Source: DATATJ01 sp963789075
GTDB taxonomy: Bacteria > Acidobacteriota > Vicinamibacteria > Vicinamibacterales > CAVVIG01
Length of the DNA: 64,000 nucleotides
Assembly (NCBI GenBank): GCA_963789075.1
Contig: CAWBJQ010000005.1
Location: forward strand, 73,477 to 137,476
Direction: 5' to 3'
The first letter of the stretch is position 1; every line of letters begins with the position of its first letter. A program made the position numbers and the translations under genes. The notes beneath the pieces are model-generated. The model was given only the letters and a program-made list of their open reading frames with translations, was not told the origin of the DNA and made no database searches. Shown piece by piece: positions 36,163-44,880 of the stretch.

Positions 36163-37068
36163 ATGTTGAACGACGCCCATTGTCATTTCTTCTCGACGCG
36201 ATTTTTCGCGGCCCTCGGGCGCGGGCTGTCGAACGCGGACGGGCCATCGGCTGCGCCGCACGAGATCGCCTTGGCGCGTCTCGAATGGGAAGCGCCAGGA
36301 TCGCCCGACGCGCTCGCGGATCGGTGGGTCTCTGAGTTCGATCGCGCCGGGGTGGCGCGCGCGGCGCTCATCGCGAGCGTCCCCGGCGATGCGGAATCGA
36401 TCGTCACCGCGGTGCGGCGTCACCCCACGCGATTCGTCGGATTCTTCATGGTCGATCCGACGCAGCCGGGCGCGGCCGAGCAGGCCGGGCGCGCGGTCGC
36501 CGACGGATTGCGCGGCATCTGCCTGTTTCCGGCGATGCACCGCTATCCGATTCACGACGCGCGGGCGAAGCCGATGTTCGACATCGCCGCTGCTCATCCC
36601 GGGACGGCCGTGTTCGTACATTGCGGTGTCCTGTCAGTTGGCGTCCGCCGCAAGCTGGGCCTGCCGAGCCTGTTCGACATGCGCTTCAGCAACCCGCTCG
36701 ATCTCCACGCAACCGCGCTGGCCTACCAGGAAGTGCCGATGATCATCCCGCACTTCGGCGCCGGCCTCTTTCGCGAGGCTCTGATGCTGGCGGATCTCTG
36801 CCCCAACGTGCTGTTCGACACCTCGAGCTCGAACAGCTGGATGAAATATCAGACAGGCAGCCTGACGCTGGCCGGCGTGTTCCGGCAGGCGCTGTCGGTC
36901 GTCGGACCGGATCGCCTCTTGTTCGGCAGCGACTCGTCGTTCTTCCCGCGAGGGTGGGTCAGAGAGGTCTACACGAACCAATCCGGCGCGCTCGAGGAGA
37001 TCAATGCGACGGAGGAGGTGCGGGAGAAGGTGTTCGGGGGGAACTTCGAGCGCCTGTTTCCCGTTTAG
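36163..37068 (+). CDS. Amidohydrolase-type TIM-barrel protein
   Basis: 301 residues from the ATG at 36163 (GTGAAAG upstream; an in-frame GTG at 36133 is the alternative). The amidohydrolase-2 pattern is present: LNDAHCHFF (H-x-H metal motif near residue 5), GICLFPAMHRYPIHDARAKPMF, VFVHCGVLSVG, MIIPHFGAGLFREALML and the terminal Asp in DRLLFGSDSSFFPRGW. Members are metal-dependent hydrolases or decarboxylases. It lies at the downstream end of the P1 peptidase/symporter row, after the tartrate dehydrogenase gene. Confidence 0.75.
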   Translation: MLNDAHCHFFSTRFFAALGRGLSNADGPSAAPHEIALARLEWEAPGSPDALADRWVSEFDRAGVARAALIASVPGDAESIVTAVRRHPTRFVGFFMVDPTQPGAAEQAGRAVADGLRGICLFPAMHRYPIHDARAKPMFDIAAAHPGTAVFVHCGVLSVGVRRKLGLPSLFDMRFSNPLDLHATALAYQEVPMIIPHFGAGLFREALMLADLCPNVLFDTSSSNSWMKYQTGSLTLAGVFRQALSVVGPDRLLFGSDSSFFPRGWVREVYTNQSGALEEINATEEVREKVFGGNFERLFPV

Positions 37069-37069
37069 G

Positions 37070-37160
37070 CACCACGGAGGACACGGGGGACACGGAGTTT
37101 AGGCCCTACAAGATTTTGCCTCCGTGTCCTCCATGACCTCTGTGGTGAAGAACTTCACCA
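37070..37160. repeat. CACGGAGG-type palindromic intergenic repeat
   Basis: Left arm ACCACGGAGGACACGGGGG and right arm CTCCGTGTCCTCCATGACC with TGTGGTGAAG, around a short middle containing GTTTAGGCCCTAC. It sits between the amidohydrolase gene and the exported protein gene. Confidence 0.7.
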
Positions 37161-37238
37161 CGAGGCGCCCGTTGGGAGCTGGATTCTGTCTTGACCTTCT
37201 TCCCCCCAGGAGAGGAGGATCATCCGCTGTTGTCTGCC

Positions 37239-38120
37239 ATGCGCGCCGATCTCCGCGTCCTGATTGTCTTCGTTGCAGCGGCTGCCGCCGCGCTCTCGGC
37301 GCAGGCGGTCAACGTCGACGATGTGGTGGAACGCGCGGGCGAGTACGTGGTGCGCTACCAGCATGAGTTCGCCGGGGTCGTCGCGCAGGAGACGTACGAG
37401 CAGGACGCGCGCCCGCCTGCCCGCTTCGATCGAAACGGATCGCTCAAAGCGGGAGCCGAACAGCACCGCGAGCTGAAGTCGGATCTGCTGCTGGTCCGAC
37501 CGCAGGGCGGCGACCAGTGGATCCAGTTCCGCGATGTGTTCGAAGTCGACGGCCGCGCGGTGCGCGATCGAACGGATCGGCTCGCGAAGTTGTTTCTGCA
37601 GCCGTCGATGTCCACGGCGAAGCAGGCCGAGAAGATCTCGGCGGAGAGCGCGCGATATAACGTCGGCGCGGTGACTCGCAACATCAACGTGCCGGTCCTC
37701 GCGTTGCGGGTGCTGATGCCGGAGAATCAGCACCGGTTTCTGTTCAATCACGTGGACTCGGCAGACACGACGCGCACCGACGGCGCCTGGGCCATCGATT
37801 ATCGCGAAGTCGAGCAAGGCACGGTGATTCGGACGAGTGGAGGACAGGATTTGCCCGTGAACGGCCGTCTGTGGGTGGAACCGATCACGGGACGCGTGCT
37901 CGGTACGACGATGCTGGCGGAAGATCGCAATGTCAGCGCCGCCATCGAGGTGACCTATCAACTGGAGCCGGCGCTCCAGCTGCTCGTCCCGCAGGAGATG
38001 CGCGAATCGTATGAGCAGCGCGCCGATGGCTCGACCGTCACGGGCGTCGCGACGTACGCGAACTTCCGACAATTCCAGGTGAAGGTCGACGAGAAGATCG
38101 CCCCGATCAAACAACCGTAG
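37239..38120 (+). CDS. Exported hypothetical protein
   Basis: 293 residues from the ATG at 37239, chosen because a signal peptide (MRADLRVLIVFVAAAAAALSAQA) follows. The body starts VDDVVERAGEYVVRYQHEFAGVVAQETYEQ and contains LLLVRPQGGDQWIQFRDVFEVDG and LPVNGRLWVEPITGRVLGT, a beta-rich pattern recurrent in exported acidobacterial proteins. I do not know its function. No catalytic motif or lipobox is visible. A nested inverted repeat (CGGCAGA at 38121 and TCTGCCG at 38162) separates it from ku. Confidence 0.6.
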   Translation: MRADLRVLIVFVAAAAAALSAQAVNVDDVVERAGEYVVRYQHEFAGVVAQETYEQDARPPARFDRNGSLKAGAEQHRELKSDLLLVRPQGGDQWIQFRDVFEVDGRAVRDRTDRLAKLFLQPSMSTAKQAEKISAESARYNVGAVTRNINVPVLALRVLMPENQHRFLFNHVDSADTTRTDGAWAIDYREVEQGTVIRTSGGQDLPVNGRLWVEPITGRVLGTTMLAEDRNVSAAIEVTYQLEPALQLLVPQEMRESYEQRADGSTVTGVATYANFRQFQVKVDEKIAPIKQP

Positions 38121-38178
38121 CGGCAGACTGGTCTGTCCGCCAACGTAGGCGGGCCGACGTATCTGCCGGAGGATCAAT

Positions 38179-39015
38179 ATGGCCGCGCGACCGACGTGGA
38201 AAGGCTATCTGAAGATCAGCCTCGTCAACATTCCGGTGAAGGTCTACCCCGCCACCGATTCCGGCGCGACGCTCAGCTTCAACCAGCTGCACGCCGAGTG
38301 TCAGACCCGGATTCAACAGAAGCGCTGGTGCCCGCAGTGCCAACGCGAAGTCCCCAACACCGATATCGTCAAAGGCTTCGAGTTCGAGAAGGGTCGCTAC
38401 GTCGTCGTCGGCGACGAGGAGATCGACAAGGTGCGTGTCGATTCGACGCGCGTGATCAACCTCGAGCAGTTCACCGACGATACGGCGATCGACCCGATTT
38501 ACCTCGAGCGGCCGTACTATCTTGCGCCGGACGGTCCGGTGGCGAAGGAGGCGTTCGCCGTCATCCGGGAAGGGATGAAGGGCAAGGCCGGCATCGGCAA
38601 AGTGGCGCTCTACGGCCGCGAGTATCTCGTGAAAGTGCAGCCTCGAGAACGAGGGCTTGTGATGTACACGCTGCGGCACGCCAGCGAAATCCGCAGCATG
38701 GACGCCATCGACGAGCTGTCGGACATGCCTGAAACGGTGAAGCCGTCCGAGGTGAAGCTCGCGCAGCAGGTGATCGGCACGTTCGAAGGCGAGATCGACT
38801 TTGCCTCCTACCGCGACGAATATCAGCAGGGGCTGCGCGAGATCATCGACGCGAAGATCGAGGGCCGCGAGATCGTGATGCAGGAAGAAGCCGCGCCGCC
38901 GAAGGTCGTGAACCTGATGGACGCGCTGCGCAAGAGTCTTGATTCGATCAAAAAGAAGCCGACGCCCGCTCCGGCGCGCCTGCCGGCCGCACAGAAGAAA
39001 AGGGCGCGCGCTTAG
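38179..39015 (+). CDS. ku: Bacterial Ku, non-homologous end-joining protein
   Basis: 278 residues. RBS GGAGGA at 38168-38173. The N-terminus (PTWKGYLKISLVNIPVKVYPAT) and the short cysteine-bearing loop (HAECQTRIQQKRWCPQCQRE, residues 36-55) are diagnostic, followed by EEIDKVRVDSTRVINLEQF and GEIDFASYRDEYQQGLREII. Ku homodimers thread onto DNA ends and recruit ligase LigD. The basic C-terminal tail (ARLPAAQKKRARA) is short. No LigD gene is within the window. It stands alone between a secreted protein gene and an S9 peptidase gene. Confidence 0.93.
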   Translation: MAARPTWKGYLKISLVNIPVKVYPATDSGATLSFNQLHAECQTRIQQKRWCPQCQREVPNTDIVKGFEFEKGRYVVVGDEEIDKVRVDSTRVINLEQFTDDTAIDPIYLERPYYLAPDGPVAKEAFAVIREGMKGKAGIGKVALYGREYLVKVQPRERGLVMYTLRHASEIRSMDAIDELSDMPETVKPSEVKLAQQVIGTFEGEIDFASYRDEYQQGLREIIDAKIEGREIVMQEEAAPPKVVNLMDALRKSLDSIKKKPTPAPARLPAAQKKRARA

Positions 39016-39026
39016 CGGCCAGAAGC

Positions 39027-39044
39027 AGGGATCAGGGATCAAGG
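39027..39044 (+). repeat. Short GGGATC array
   Basis: Two to three units of AGGGATC lie between the ku stop and the S9 peptidase start. It belongs to the same G-rich repeat family as the arrays at 33606, 43949 and 50620. Confidence 0.5.
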
Positions 39045-39050
39045 AACGGT

Positions 39051-41120
39051 ATGAAAAACGTGTTCCGACTATTCGTGTTTGCTTTGCTGTTCGCGGCGGC
39101 ACCCGTGTTGGCACAGACGCGCGGCGTCACCGCTGAGGATTACTTCGCTTTCGAGACGCTTGGCGATCCGCATTTCTCACCGGATGGCGCGACGATCGCA
39201 TTCACGGTGACCACGGTGGATCAGAGGCAGAACCGTCGATACACGACCATCTGGACGGTGCCGTCGAACGGATCCGCCAGCGCGGTCAAGATTACGACGT
39301 CGCCGCAATCGTCGACGAGCCCGCGCTGGAGCCCCGATGGCTCCTCGATTGCGTTTCTGTCGGCGCGTCCCGTCGCGGGTGAAGCCGCTGAGTCGGGCAC
39401 CCCGCGCAGTCAGATCTGGCTGCTGCCGCTCGCCGGCGGCGAGCCGCACCGCGTCACGAATCTGCTGAACGGCGTCTCGAGCTTTCAATGGGCGCCCGAC
39501 GGCACGCGGATCGTATGCATCAGCCGCAGCGGACCGAACGACACGGCGAAGTCGCCGAGCGACGTCCGCCACTACACGCACGCGAACTACAAGTTCAACG
39601 ACAGCGGCTGGTTCGACGACAAGCGGACGCATCTCTGGGTCGTGGACGTGGCGTCAGGACAGGCGAAGCCGATCACGTCTGGCAACGCCTGGAACGACAC
39701 CGATCCGCAGTGGTCGCCCGACGGCGCACACATTGCCTTCGTGTCGGACCGAACCGGGAAGGCCTTCGACGAAGGCCGCAACACCGACATCTGGGTAGTC
39801 GACGCGAACGGCGGATCGCTGACCAAAGTCGCCGATCGCGCGGAGCCCGACAACTCCCCGCGTTGGTCGCCGGATGGCCGGACGATCGCGTTCGTCAGCG
39901 CCAACGAAGAACGTGCGCATCCGAAAGTCTGGCTCGTCGCGGCGAGCGGCGGCATGCCACGCCTCGCCGCGGATGGCCTCGATCTGATTCCGTCCGGGCT
40001 GCGCTGGGCCGAAGGCGGACGCGCGCTCTATTTCGAGACTGGCGTCAAAGGCACGAGCCAGCTCTATCGCATCGATCTCGCCGCGAAGCGCGCCGCGCCG
40101 GTGACGTCCGGCGAGCGGACGCTTCACCTGGTCGACATCAACGAGAAGACGGGCCGTATGGCGTACGGCGTCGACGATCCGACGCATTTGGATGATCTGT
40201 ACGTCGCCGACCTCAAAGGGCAGAACGAGCGGCAGCTCACGCATCTGAACGCGGCACTGTGGAAGCAGCTGCAGCTCGTGGCTGTCGAGCGCGTGCCGTT
40301 CAAAGGCGCGGACGGCTGGGACGTGGACGGCTTTCTGATGAAACCGGTCGGCTTCGATCCGTCGAAGAAGTACCCGCTGATCCTCACGATTCACGGCGGA
40401 CCCGCGGGCATGAATGGCTTCGACTGGTATCACGAGTTCCAGGTGTACGCGTCCCACGGCTGGGCGGTGTTCTTCACGAACCCGCGCGGCTCCACCGGCT
40501 ACGGCGAGAAATTCGAGCGCGGCGTCCAGATGGAATGGGGCGGCAAGGCATACGTCGACATCATGAACGGCGTCGACGCGGTCCTCGCCCGGAATCCGTG
40601 GATCGATTCCAGCCGCCTCGGCGTCACCGGGGGCAGTTACGGCGGGTTCATGACGAACTGGATCGTCAGCCACACGACCCGATTCAAAGCGGCGGTGACG
40701 CTTCGCAGCATCTCGAACTTCGTCAGCGACGATGGAACGCGCGACGGCATGTATGGGCACGCTGCCGATTTCGGCGGCGACATCTTCGAGGCGTTCGACA
40801 ACTACTGGAACGAGTCGCCGCTGAAGTACGTGAAGAACGTGAAGACGCCGACGCTGGTGCTGCACTCGGACAACGACTTCCGTGTCCCGATCGAGCAGGG
40901 CGAGCAGTGGTTCCGCGCGCTGCAGCACTTCGGCGTGCCCAGCGAGATCGTGTTCTTCCCTCGCGAGAATCACAACCTGACGCGCACCGGCGAACCGAAG
41001 CACCTCGTCGAGAGCATCAACTGGCAAGTGTACTGGTTCGATCGGTACCTGAACGGCAACGCGAACGCCGTTCCGCCGGACGCGCCGCTGCCGGCGACGC
41101 GGCCGAGCAGCCAGCCGTAA
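39051..41120 (+). CDS. Secreted S9 family prolyl oligopeptidase / dipeptidyl aminopeptidase
   Basis: 689 residues, intact. A signal peptide (MKNVFRLFVFALLFAAAPVLA) is followed by a beta-propeller of TolB/PD40-like repeats (SPDGATIAFTV, SPDGSSIAFLS, APDGTRIVCIS, SPDGAHIAFVS, SPDGRTIAFVS) to about residue 410. The alpha/beta-hydrolase domain has the oxyanion motif LTIHGGPAGMNG and nucleophile serine in GVTGGSYGGFMTNW (near 527), the aspartate in LHSDNDFRVP and the histidine in PRENHNLTRTGE. It cleaves short peptides, often after proline or from acylated N-termini. Confidence 0.92.
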   Translation: MKNVFRLFVFALLFAAAPVLAQTRGVTAEDYFAFETLGDPHFSPDGATIAFTVTTVDQRQNRRYTTIWTVPSNGSASAVKITTSPQSSTSPRWSPDGSSIAFLSARPVAGEAAESGTPRSQIWLLPLAGGEPHRVTNLLNGVSSFQWAPDGTRIVCISRSGPNDTAKSPSDVRHYTHANYKFNDSGWFDDKRTHLWVVDVASGQAKPITSGNAWNDTDPQWSPDGAHIAFVSDRTGKAFDEGRNTDIWVVDANGGSLTKVADRAEPDNSPRWSPDGRTIAFVSANEERAHPKVWLVAASGGMPRLAADGLDLIPSGLRWAEGGRALYFETGVKGTSQLYRIDLAAKRAAPVTSGERTLHLVDINEKTGRMAYGVDDPTHLDDLYVADLKGQNERQLTHLNAALWKQLQLVAVERVPFKGADGWDVDGFLMKPVGFDPSKKYPLILTIHGGPAGMNGFDWYHEFQVYASHGWAVFFTNPRGSTGYGEKFERGVQMEWGGKAYVDIMNGVDAVLARNPWIDSSRLGVTGGSYGGFMTNWIVSHTTRFKAAVTLRSISNFVSDDGTRDGMYGHAADFGGDIFEAFDNYWNESPLKYVKNVKTPTLVLHSDNDFRVPIEQGEQWFRALQHFGVPSEIVFFPRENHNLTRTGEPKHLVESINWQVYWFDRYLNGNANAVPPDAPLPATRPSSQP

Positions 41121-41125
41121 GCCCT

Positions 41126-41230
41126 CATCACGGAGATACGGAGAACACGTCCTTCGACAGGCTCAGGACGAGCGGGTAATCGCTCATGGTGAGCTTGTCG
41201 AACCACGTGCTCTTCGTGCCTTCGTGAAAA
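41126..41230. repeat. CACGGAG-type palindromic repeat carrying an inner REP element (inverted copy)
   Basis: Outer arms CATCACGGAGATACGGAG and GTGCTCTTCGTGCCTTCGTG surround the inner palindrome at 41151-41204, the reverse complement of those at 23883 and 36047. It lies between convergent S9 peptidase and RNB nuclease genes. Confidence 0.75.
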
Positions 41231-41251
41231 AGCAGCTGCATCGATGTTCGT

Positions 41252-42735
41252 TCACGCGCGCGCGAAGTCGATGAAGCCCTTCTCCACGTCGGCGCGAACG
41301 AGCGTCACCGCGAGCCGATCGCCGACGTCGAGCCCCTGCTCGCCCCGCACGAGCTTGCCTTCGATCGGCGGCGTCGTCGTACGCACGAACGTGCCTTTCG
41401 GCGACGCGCCGGTCACGATCGCATCGAACCGCTGACCGATCCGCGACGCCACGACGAGCGCGGCGGCCGATTTCCTGACCTGCCGCTCGACCTTGTTCGC
41501 CGCGTCTTCCTGCTGCGTGCAGTGCGTCGGCCAGACGTCCGAGCTCCGCCAGGGCGTACGGCACCGGATGGCCGGCAAGCGCCGCCTTCACCAGGCGCTG
41601 CGTCAGCAGATCGGGATAACGGCGGTTCGGCGCCGTCGAGTGCGTGTAGTCCTTGACGGCCAACCCGAAATGCCCGGGCGACTCGCCCCCGGGCGCCTCG
41701 ACGCAATATTCGCCGGGGCCGAGCATCTTGATCACGGCCAGCGACAGGTCCGGAAACCGATCGGGATCTGCCGCCCGCCGCTTCGTCAGAAACGCCTCGA
41801 GCGCCTGCGAGTCGGGCGACGACGGCAGCTGATCGCCGGTCTGCTTCGCCAGGTCCACGATTCGATCCCACCGCTCGGGCGCCTTCACGACGCGGCGGAT
41901 CGACGGGAAGCCGCGCGACGCCAGGAAGCGTGCACCGGCACCGTTGGCCGCAATCATCAGGTTTTCGATGAGCGACTTCGCGCGGTTCGGCGTGTCGTGC
42001 TCCAGGCCGGTCACCGCGTCGCCGTCGAACGTCGGCCGCAGCTCGATCGTCTCGAAGTCGAGCGCGCCGTGCTCGTGGCGCAGCGCGGACAGCGCCTGCG
42101 CCACCTGATCCTGCAATACGAGCTGCGCGTCCATCCCGGCCACCGCCGCGGCGGCGGCCGGCAGCGGCCCGCGCTGCTCCAGCCAGGCGCCCACGCTGTT
42201 GTAGGCAAGCTTGGCCTTGTTGCGCACCCGGCCGCCATACAGATCAGACGTCGTCACGGTCCCGTCCTTCGCGACGACGATCTCGATCACGATCGCCAGG
42301 CGATCCTCGCCGGCGATCAGCGACGTGAGATCCGTCGAGAGCTTCTCCGGCAGCATCGGAAAAATCACGGCTGCCGTGTACACGGACGTCGTGTTCACCG
42401 CGGCGTGGCGGTCGATCGCCGACGCTTTCGGCACAGCGGCGTCGACGTCTGCGATGGCGACGAGCACTTTCACGTCGCCGTTCGGCAGCGACTCGGCCAC
42501 CGACAGTTGATCGAGATCCCGCGAATCGTCGTTGTCGATCGAGCACCACAACAGCGCGCGCAGATCGCGCAGCGGCTCTTCGGTCGTCGTCGGAGCATGC
42601 CTGGAGAGCGGCCGTCTGCGCCAGCGCGTCCTGCGGAAAGTCGGGATCGAGTCCACGCGCGTGCATCGCGTTGACGGCAATCGCACGCAGCTGCGCGCGG
42701 TTCGACAACTGAGTCATCGGGCTCCCTGGGTTCAT
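41252..42735 (-). CDS. RNB-domain exoribonuclease (RNase II/R-like), frame broken twice
   Basis: About 493 residues. The N-terminus is MTQLSNRAQLRAIAVNAMHARGLDPDF, preceded by a coupled ATG at 42735. The RNB catalytic cluster is CSIDNDDSRDLDQLSVAE, whose aspartates bind magnesium, followed by VLVAIADVDAAVPK, NTTSVYTAAVIFPMLPEKLSTDLTSL, DYTHSTAPNRRYPDLLTQRL and a C-terminal S1-like domain (VTGASPKGTFVRTT). Two single extra bases (near 42606 and 41514) split it. It degrades RNA 3' to 5'. Its ATG overlaps the stop of the upstream flavoprotein gene (ATGA). Confidence 0.85.
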
Positions 42736-44036
42736 GTCAACAGGTCCTTTGCTTTGAAATAGGCGCCGACGATCGGCAGAAACCACGGCGTGCCGTGATA
42801 GAGCGGGATCGGCGCGAAGCCATCGTCGAACAGCGGATGCTCGATCGGCTCGCCGGCGATGCGGCGGCCGATCAGCCCGCCGAGGTGCGTCGCCAGCGCG
42901 ATGCCGTGGCCCGCGTAGCCGCCCGCATAGTACGCGCTCCCTAACCGCCCCGCGCGCGGCATCTCGTCGCGCGTGAACGCCGCGTGACCGCCCCACGCAT
43001 ATTCGATGGCGACGTCCGCGAGATCCGGAAACACCGTCCGCAGGCCGTCGCGCAGAATTCGCGCCGCCCGCCGGCTCGAATCGCCGGTTGGCTGTGAAAA
43101 TTCCGCGCGGCCGCCGAACAGCAGACGATGATCAGCCGTGACGCGGAAATAGTACAGAAAATACTTCGTATCGAACGCCATCCGTCCCTTCGGCAGGATG
43201 CCAGCCGCGACGTCCGGCGGCAGCGGCTCGGTGGCGATGATGTAGCTGCCGATCGGCACGAAACGACGCCGCAGGGCAGGAAACGGAGCGCCCGTGTAGC
43301 CGTTGGTCGCGATCAGCAGATCGCCGGCCTCGACGACGCCACCGCTCGTGGTGATCGTCCACCGCGATCCCTGGCGCACGACACCCTCGACCGCGGTGTG
43401 AGCCAAGACCGCCGCGCCGGCACGGCACGCGGCGTCGGCAAGGCCCAGCACGTAGCGCGCGGGATTGATCGCGAGGCTGTGCTCGTCCACGAGGACGCCG
43501 TGATACGCCTCGCTGCCGATCTCCACTCGCTGTTCCGTGCGAGGAACGATCTCGACGCGATGATCGAACGTGCGCGCCAGCAGCGCCTGCTCGTCCTGAA
43601 AGGCCGCGAAGTGCGACGGCTTCCACGCCGCAACCAGGTGGCCTGATCGATGAAGATCGCAGTCGATGCGCTCGTCCGCGACGATCCGTTCGAGGACCGA
43701 CATCGACTCTTTCGCGGCCTCGAACAGCGCGCGCGCTTTCGTCTCGCCGTATCGCGACACCAGCGTCGCCGCGTCGAGCCGAAGTCCGGTCAGCACCTGC
43801 CCGCCGTTCCGCGAGCTCGCGCCCCACCCCACGTCCTCGCGCTCGAAGACGATGACCGAGGCGCCCGCTTTCGCGAGCTGCCGCGCGGCTGCAAGGCCGG
43901 TGTATCCGGCGCCGATGATGGCCACGTCCGCACGGGGAGGCAGTGGGGGACGGGATTCGGGATTGGGGATTCGGGATTCGAGTCGGGATTCGACGAAACC
44001 AGGAACGGTATCCCACCAATAGGGATATTCCTTCAC
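42732..44036 (-). CDS. FAD-dependent amine/amino acid oxidase (DAO fold, PuuB-like)
   Basis: 434 residues with a GTG start overlapping the upstream DUF1223 stop (GTGA). The FAD motif is VAIIGAGYTGLAAARQLAKAG (residues 38 onward), then GWGASSRNGGQVLTGL, typical of gamma-glutamylputrescine oxidase-like enzymes, LIATNGYTGAPFPALRRRFVPIGSYIIAT, and the late GYAGHGIALATHLGG. The N-terminus starts MKEYPYWWDTVPGF as in PuuB relatives. Residues about 15-29 (SRLESRIPNPESR) are encoded by a G-rich repeat array on the opposite strand, an apparent in-frame insertion before the Rossmann strand. Substrate probably an amine, N-methyl amino acid or D-amino acid. Confidence 0.82.
   Translation of the reverse strand: MKEYPYWWDTVPGFVESRLESRIPNPESRPPLPPRADVAIIGAGYTGLAAARQLAKAGASVIVFEREDVGWGASSRNGGQVLTGLRLDAATLVSRYGETKARALFEAAKESMSVLERIVADERIDCDLHRSGHLVAAWKPSHFAAFQDEQALLARTFDHRVEIVPRTEQRVEIGSEAYHGVLVDEHSLAINPARYVLGLADAACRAGAAVLAHTAVEGVVRQGSRWTITTSGGVVEAGDLLIATNGYTGAPFPALRRRFVPIGSYIIATEPLPPDVAAGILPKGRMAFDTKYFLYYFRVTADHRLLFGGRAEFSQPTGDSSRRAARILRDGLRTVFPDLADVAIEYAWGGHAAFTRDEMPRAGRLGSAYYAGGYAGHGIALATHLGGLIGRRIAGEPIEHPLFDDGFAPIPLYHGTPWFLPIVGAYFKAKDLLT
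43949..43993. repeat. G-rich GGGATTC array inside the flavoprotein gene
   Basis: Five or six GGGATTC/GGGATT units on the plus strand (template strand of the gene), with one degenerate GAGTC spacer. Read on the minus strand in frame they give repeated P-N-P-E-S-R. Same family as 33606-33672. Confidence 0.75.
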
Positions 44037-44809
44037 CGGTGCGCGCTCTGCAGCGGCACAGCGCCGGCGGCGACGATGCGACGGCTACGCGACTCCTGAA
44101 CGAACGCCACGATCTTCAGATGATCGCGCTGCCAGGACGGGTCGATCACAATCTCGCGCTCGAGAGATCCAGCACCGGAGTCGCCCATGGTCTTCAACAG
44201 CCGGACGACGGCCGTGTGGGTCAGGACCCGACCATGGTTCTCGCCGCGACGCACGTCCGAAGTCAATCCGTCTTCGGTCACCGCAAGCACGACCTCTGCG
44301 TGGTCGCCGCGGCTTGGCGTGGGCACGTTGACCGCGCTCAGCGTCACGCCGACGCGATCGCCACGCGGCTCGAGCGCAATCCGGACCACGCCGTGCGGCG
44401 CGGACAGCGTCTCTCCGATCGCGCGCCTGGCCGAGGCGGCGTCGCTCCCGACCAGCTGTGCGCGGCCGTCCACGACCATCTGCGGCGTGTAGATCGACTC
44501 GACGTTCAGGGCTTGCGCGTACACTTGCTGTCGATTGGTCAGCGCGGCGGACGAGAATCGATCCTTCCACCCTTGTTGATCCCAGTAATCCACATGCTCG
44601 CCGAGCGCGACGATCTGTGCGCCCGCGATCGGCTGCGTGTCCACGAGCTGACGCAGCAGTGTGTCGGCCGGCGGACAGCTCGAGCAACCCTCGGAAGTGA
44701 AGAGCTCCACGACGACGGTCGCCGGCTCGGCCGCCCGGACGCGCTGGTCGTGCGGGATCGACAGCGTCATCACCAGCGCGAGCAACGTCAGAACGAGATA
44801 GGCACGCAC
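44033..44809 (-). CDS. DUF1223 thioredoxin-fold exported protein
   Basis: 258 residues. A signal-like segment (AYLVLTLLALVMTLSIP) precedes TVVVELFTSEGCSSCPPADTLL, the DUF1223 signature with a C-x-x-C pair near residue 43. ALGEHVDYWDQQGWKDRFSS, RQQVYAQALNVESIYTPQMVVDG and a beta-rich C-terminal half follow. DUF1223 proteins are exported thioredoxin-like proteins with suspected redox roles; no activity is established. It is the first gene of a three-gene operon chained by 4-base overlaps. Confidence 0.88.
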   Translation of the reverse strand: MRAYLVLTLLALVMTLSIPHDQRVRAAEPATVVVELFTSEGCSSCPPADTLLRQLVDTQPIAGAQIVALGEHVDYWDQQGWKDRFSSAALTNRQQVYAQALNVESIYTPQMVVDGRAQLVGSDAASARRAIGETLSAPHGVVRIALEPRGDRVGVTLSAVNVPTPSRGDHAEVVLAVTEDGLTSDVRRGENHGRVLTHTAVVRLLKTMGDSGAGSLEREIVIDPSWQRDHLKIVAFVQESRSRRIVAAGAVPLQSAHR

Positions 44810-44880
44810 GCTACGATTATCTCGTAGTGCAGGACTCGTAGCGCAGGACTTTAGTCCGGCAAAGTCGGCGGGTCATGGGC

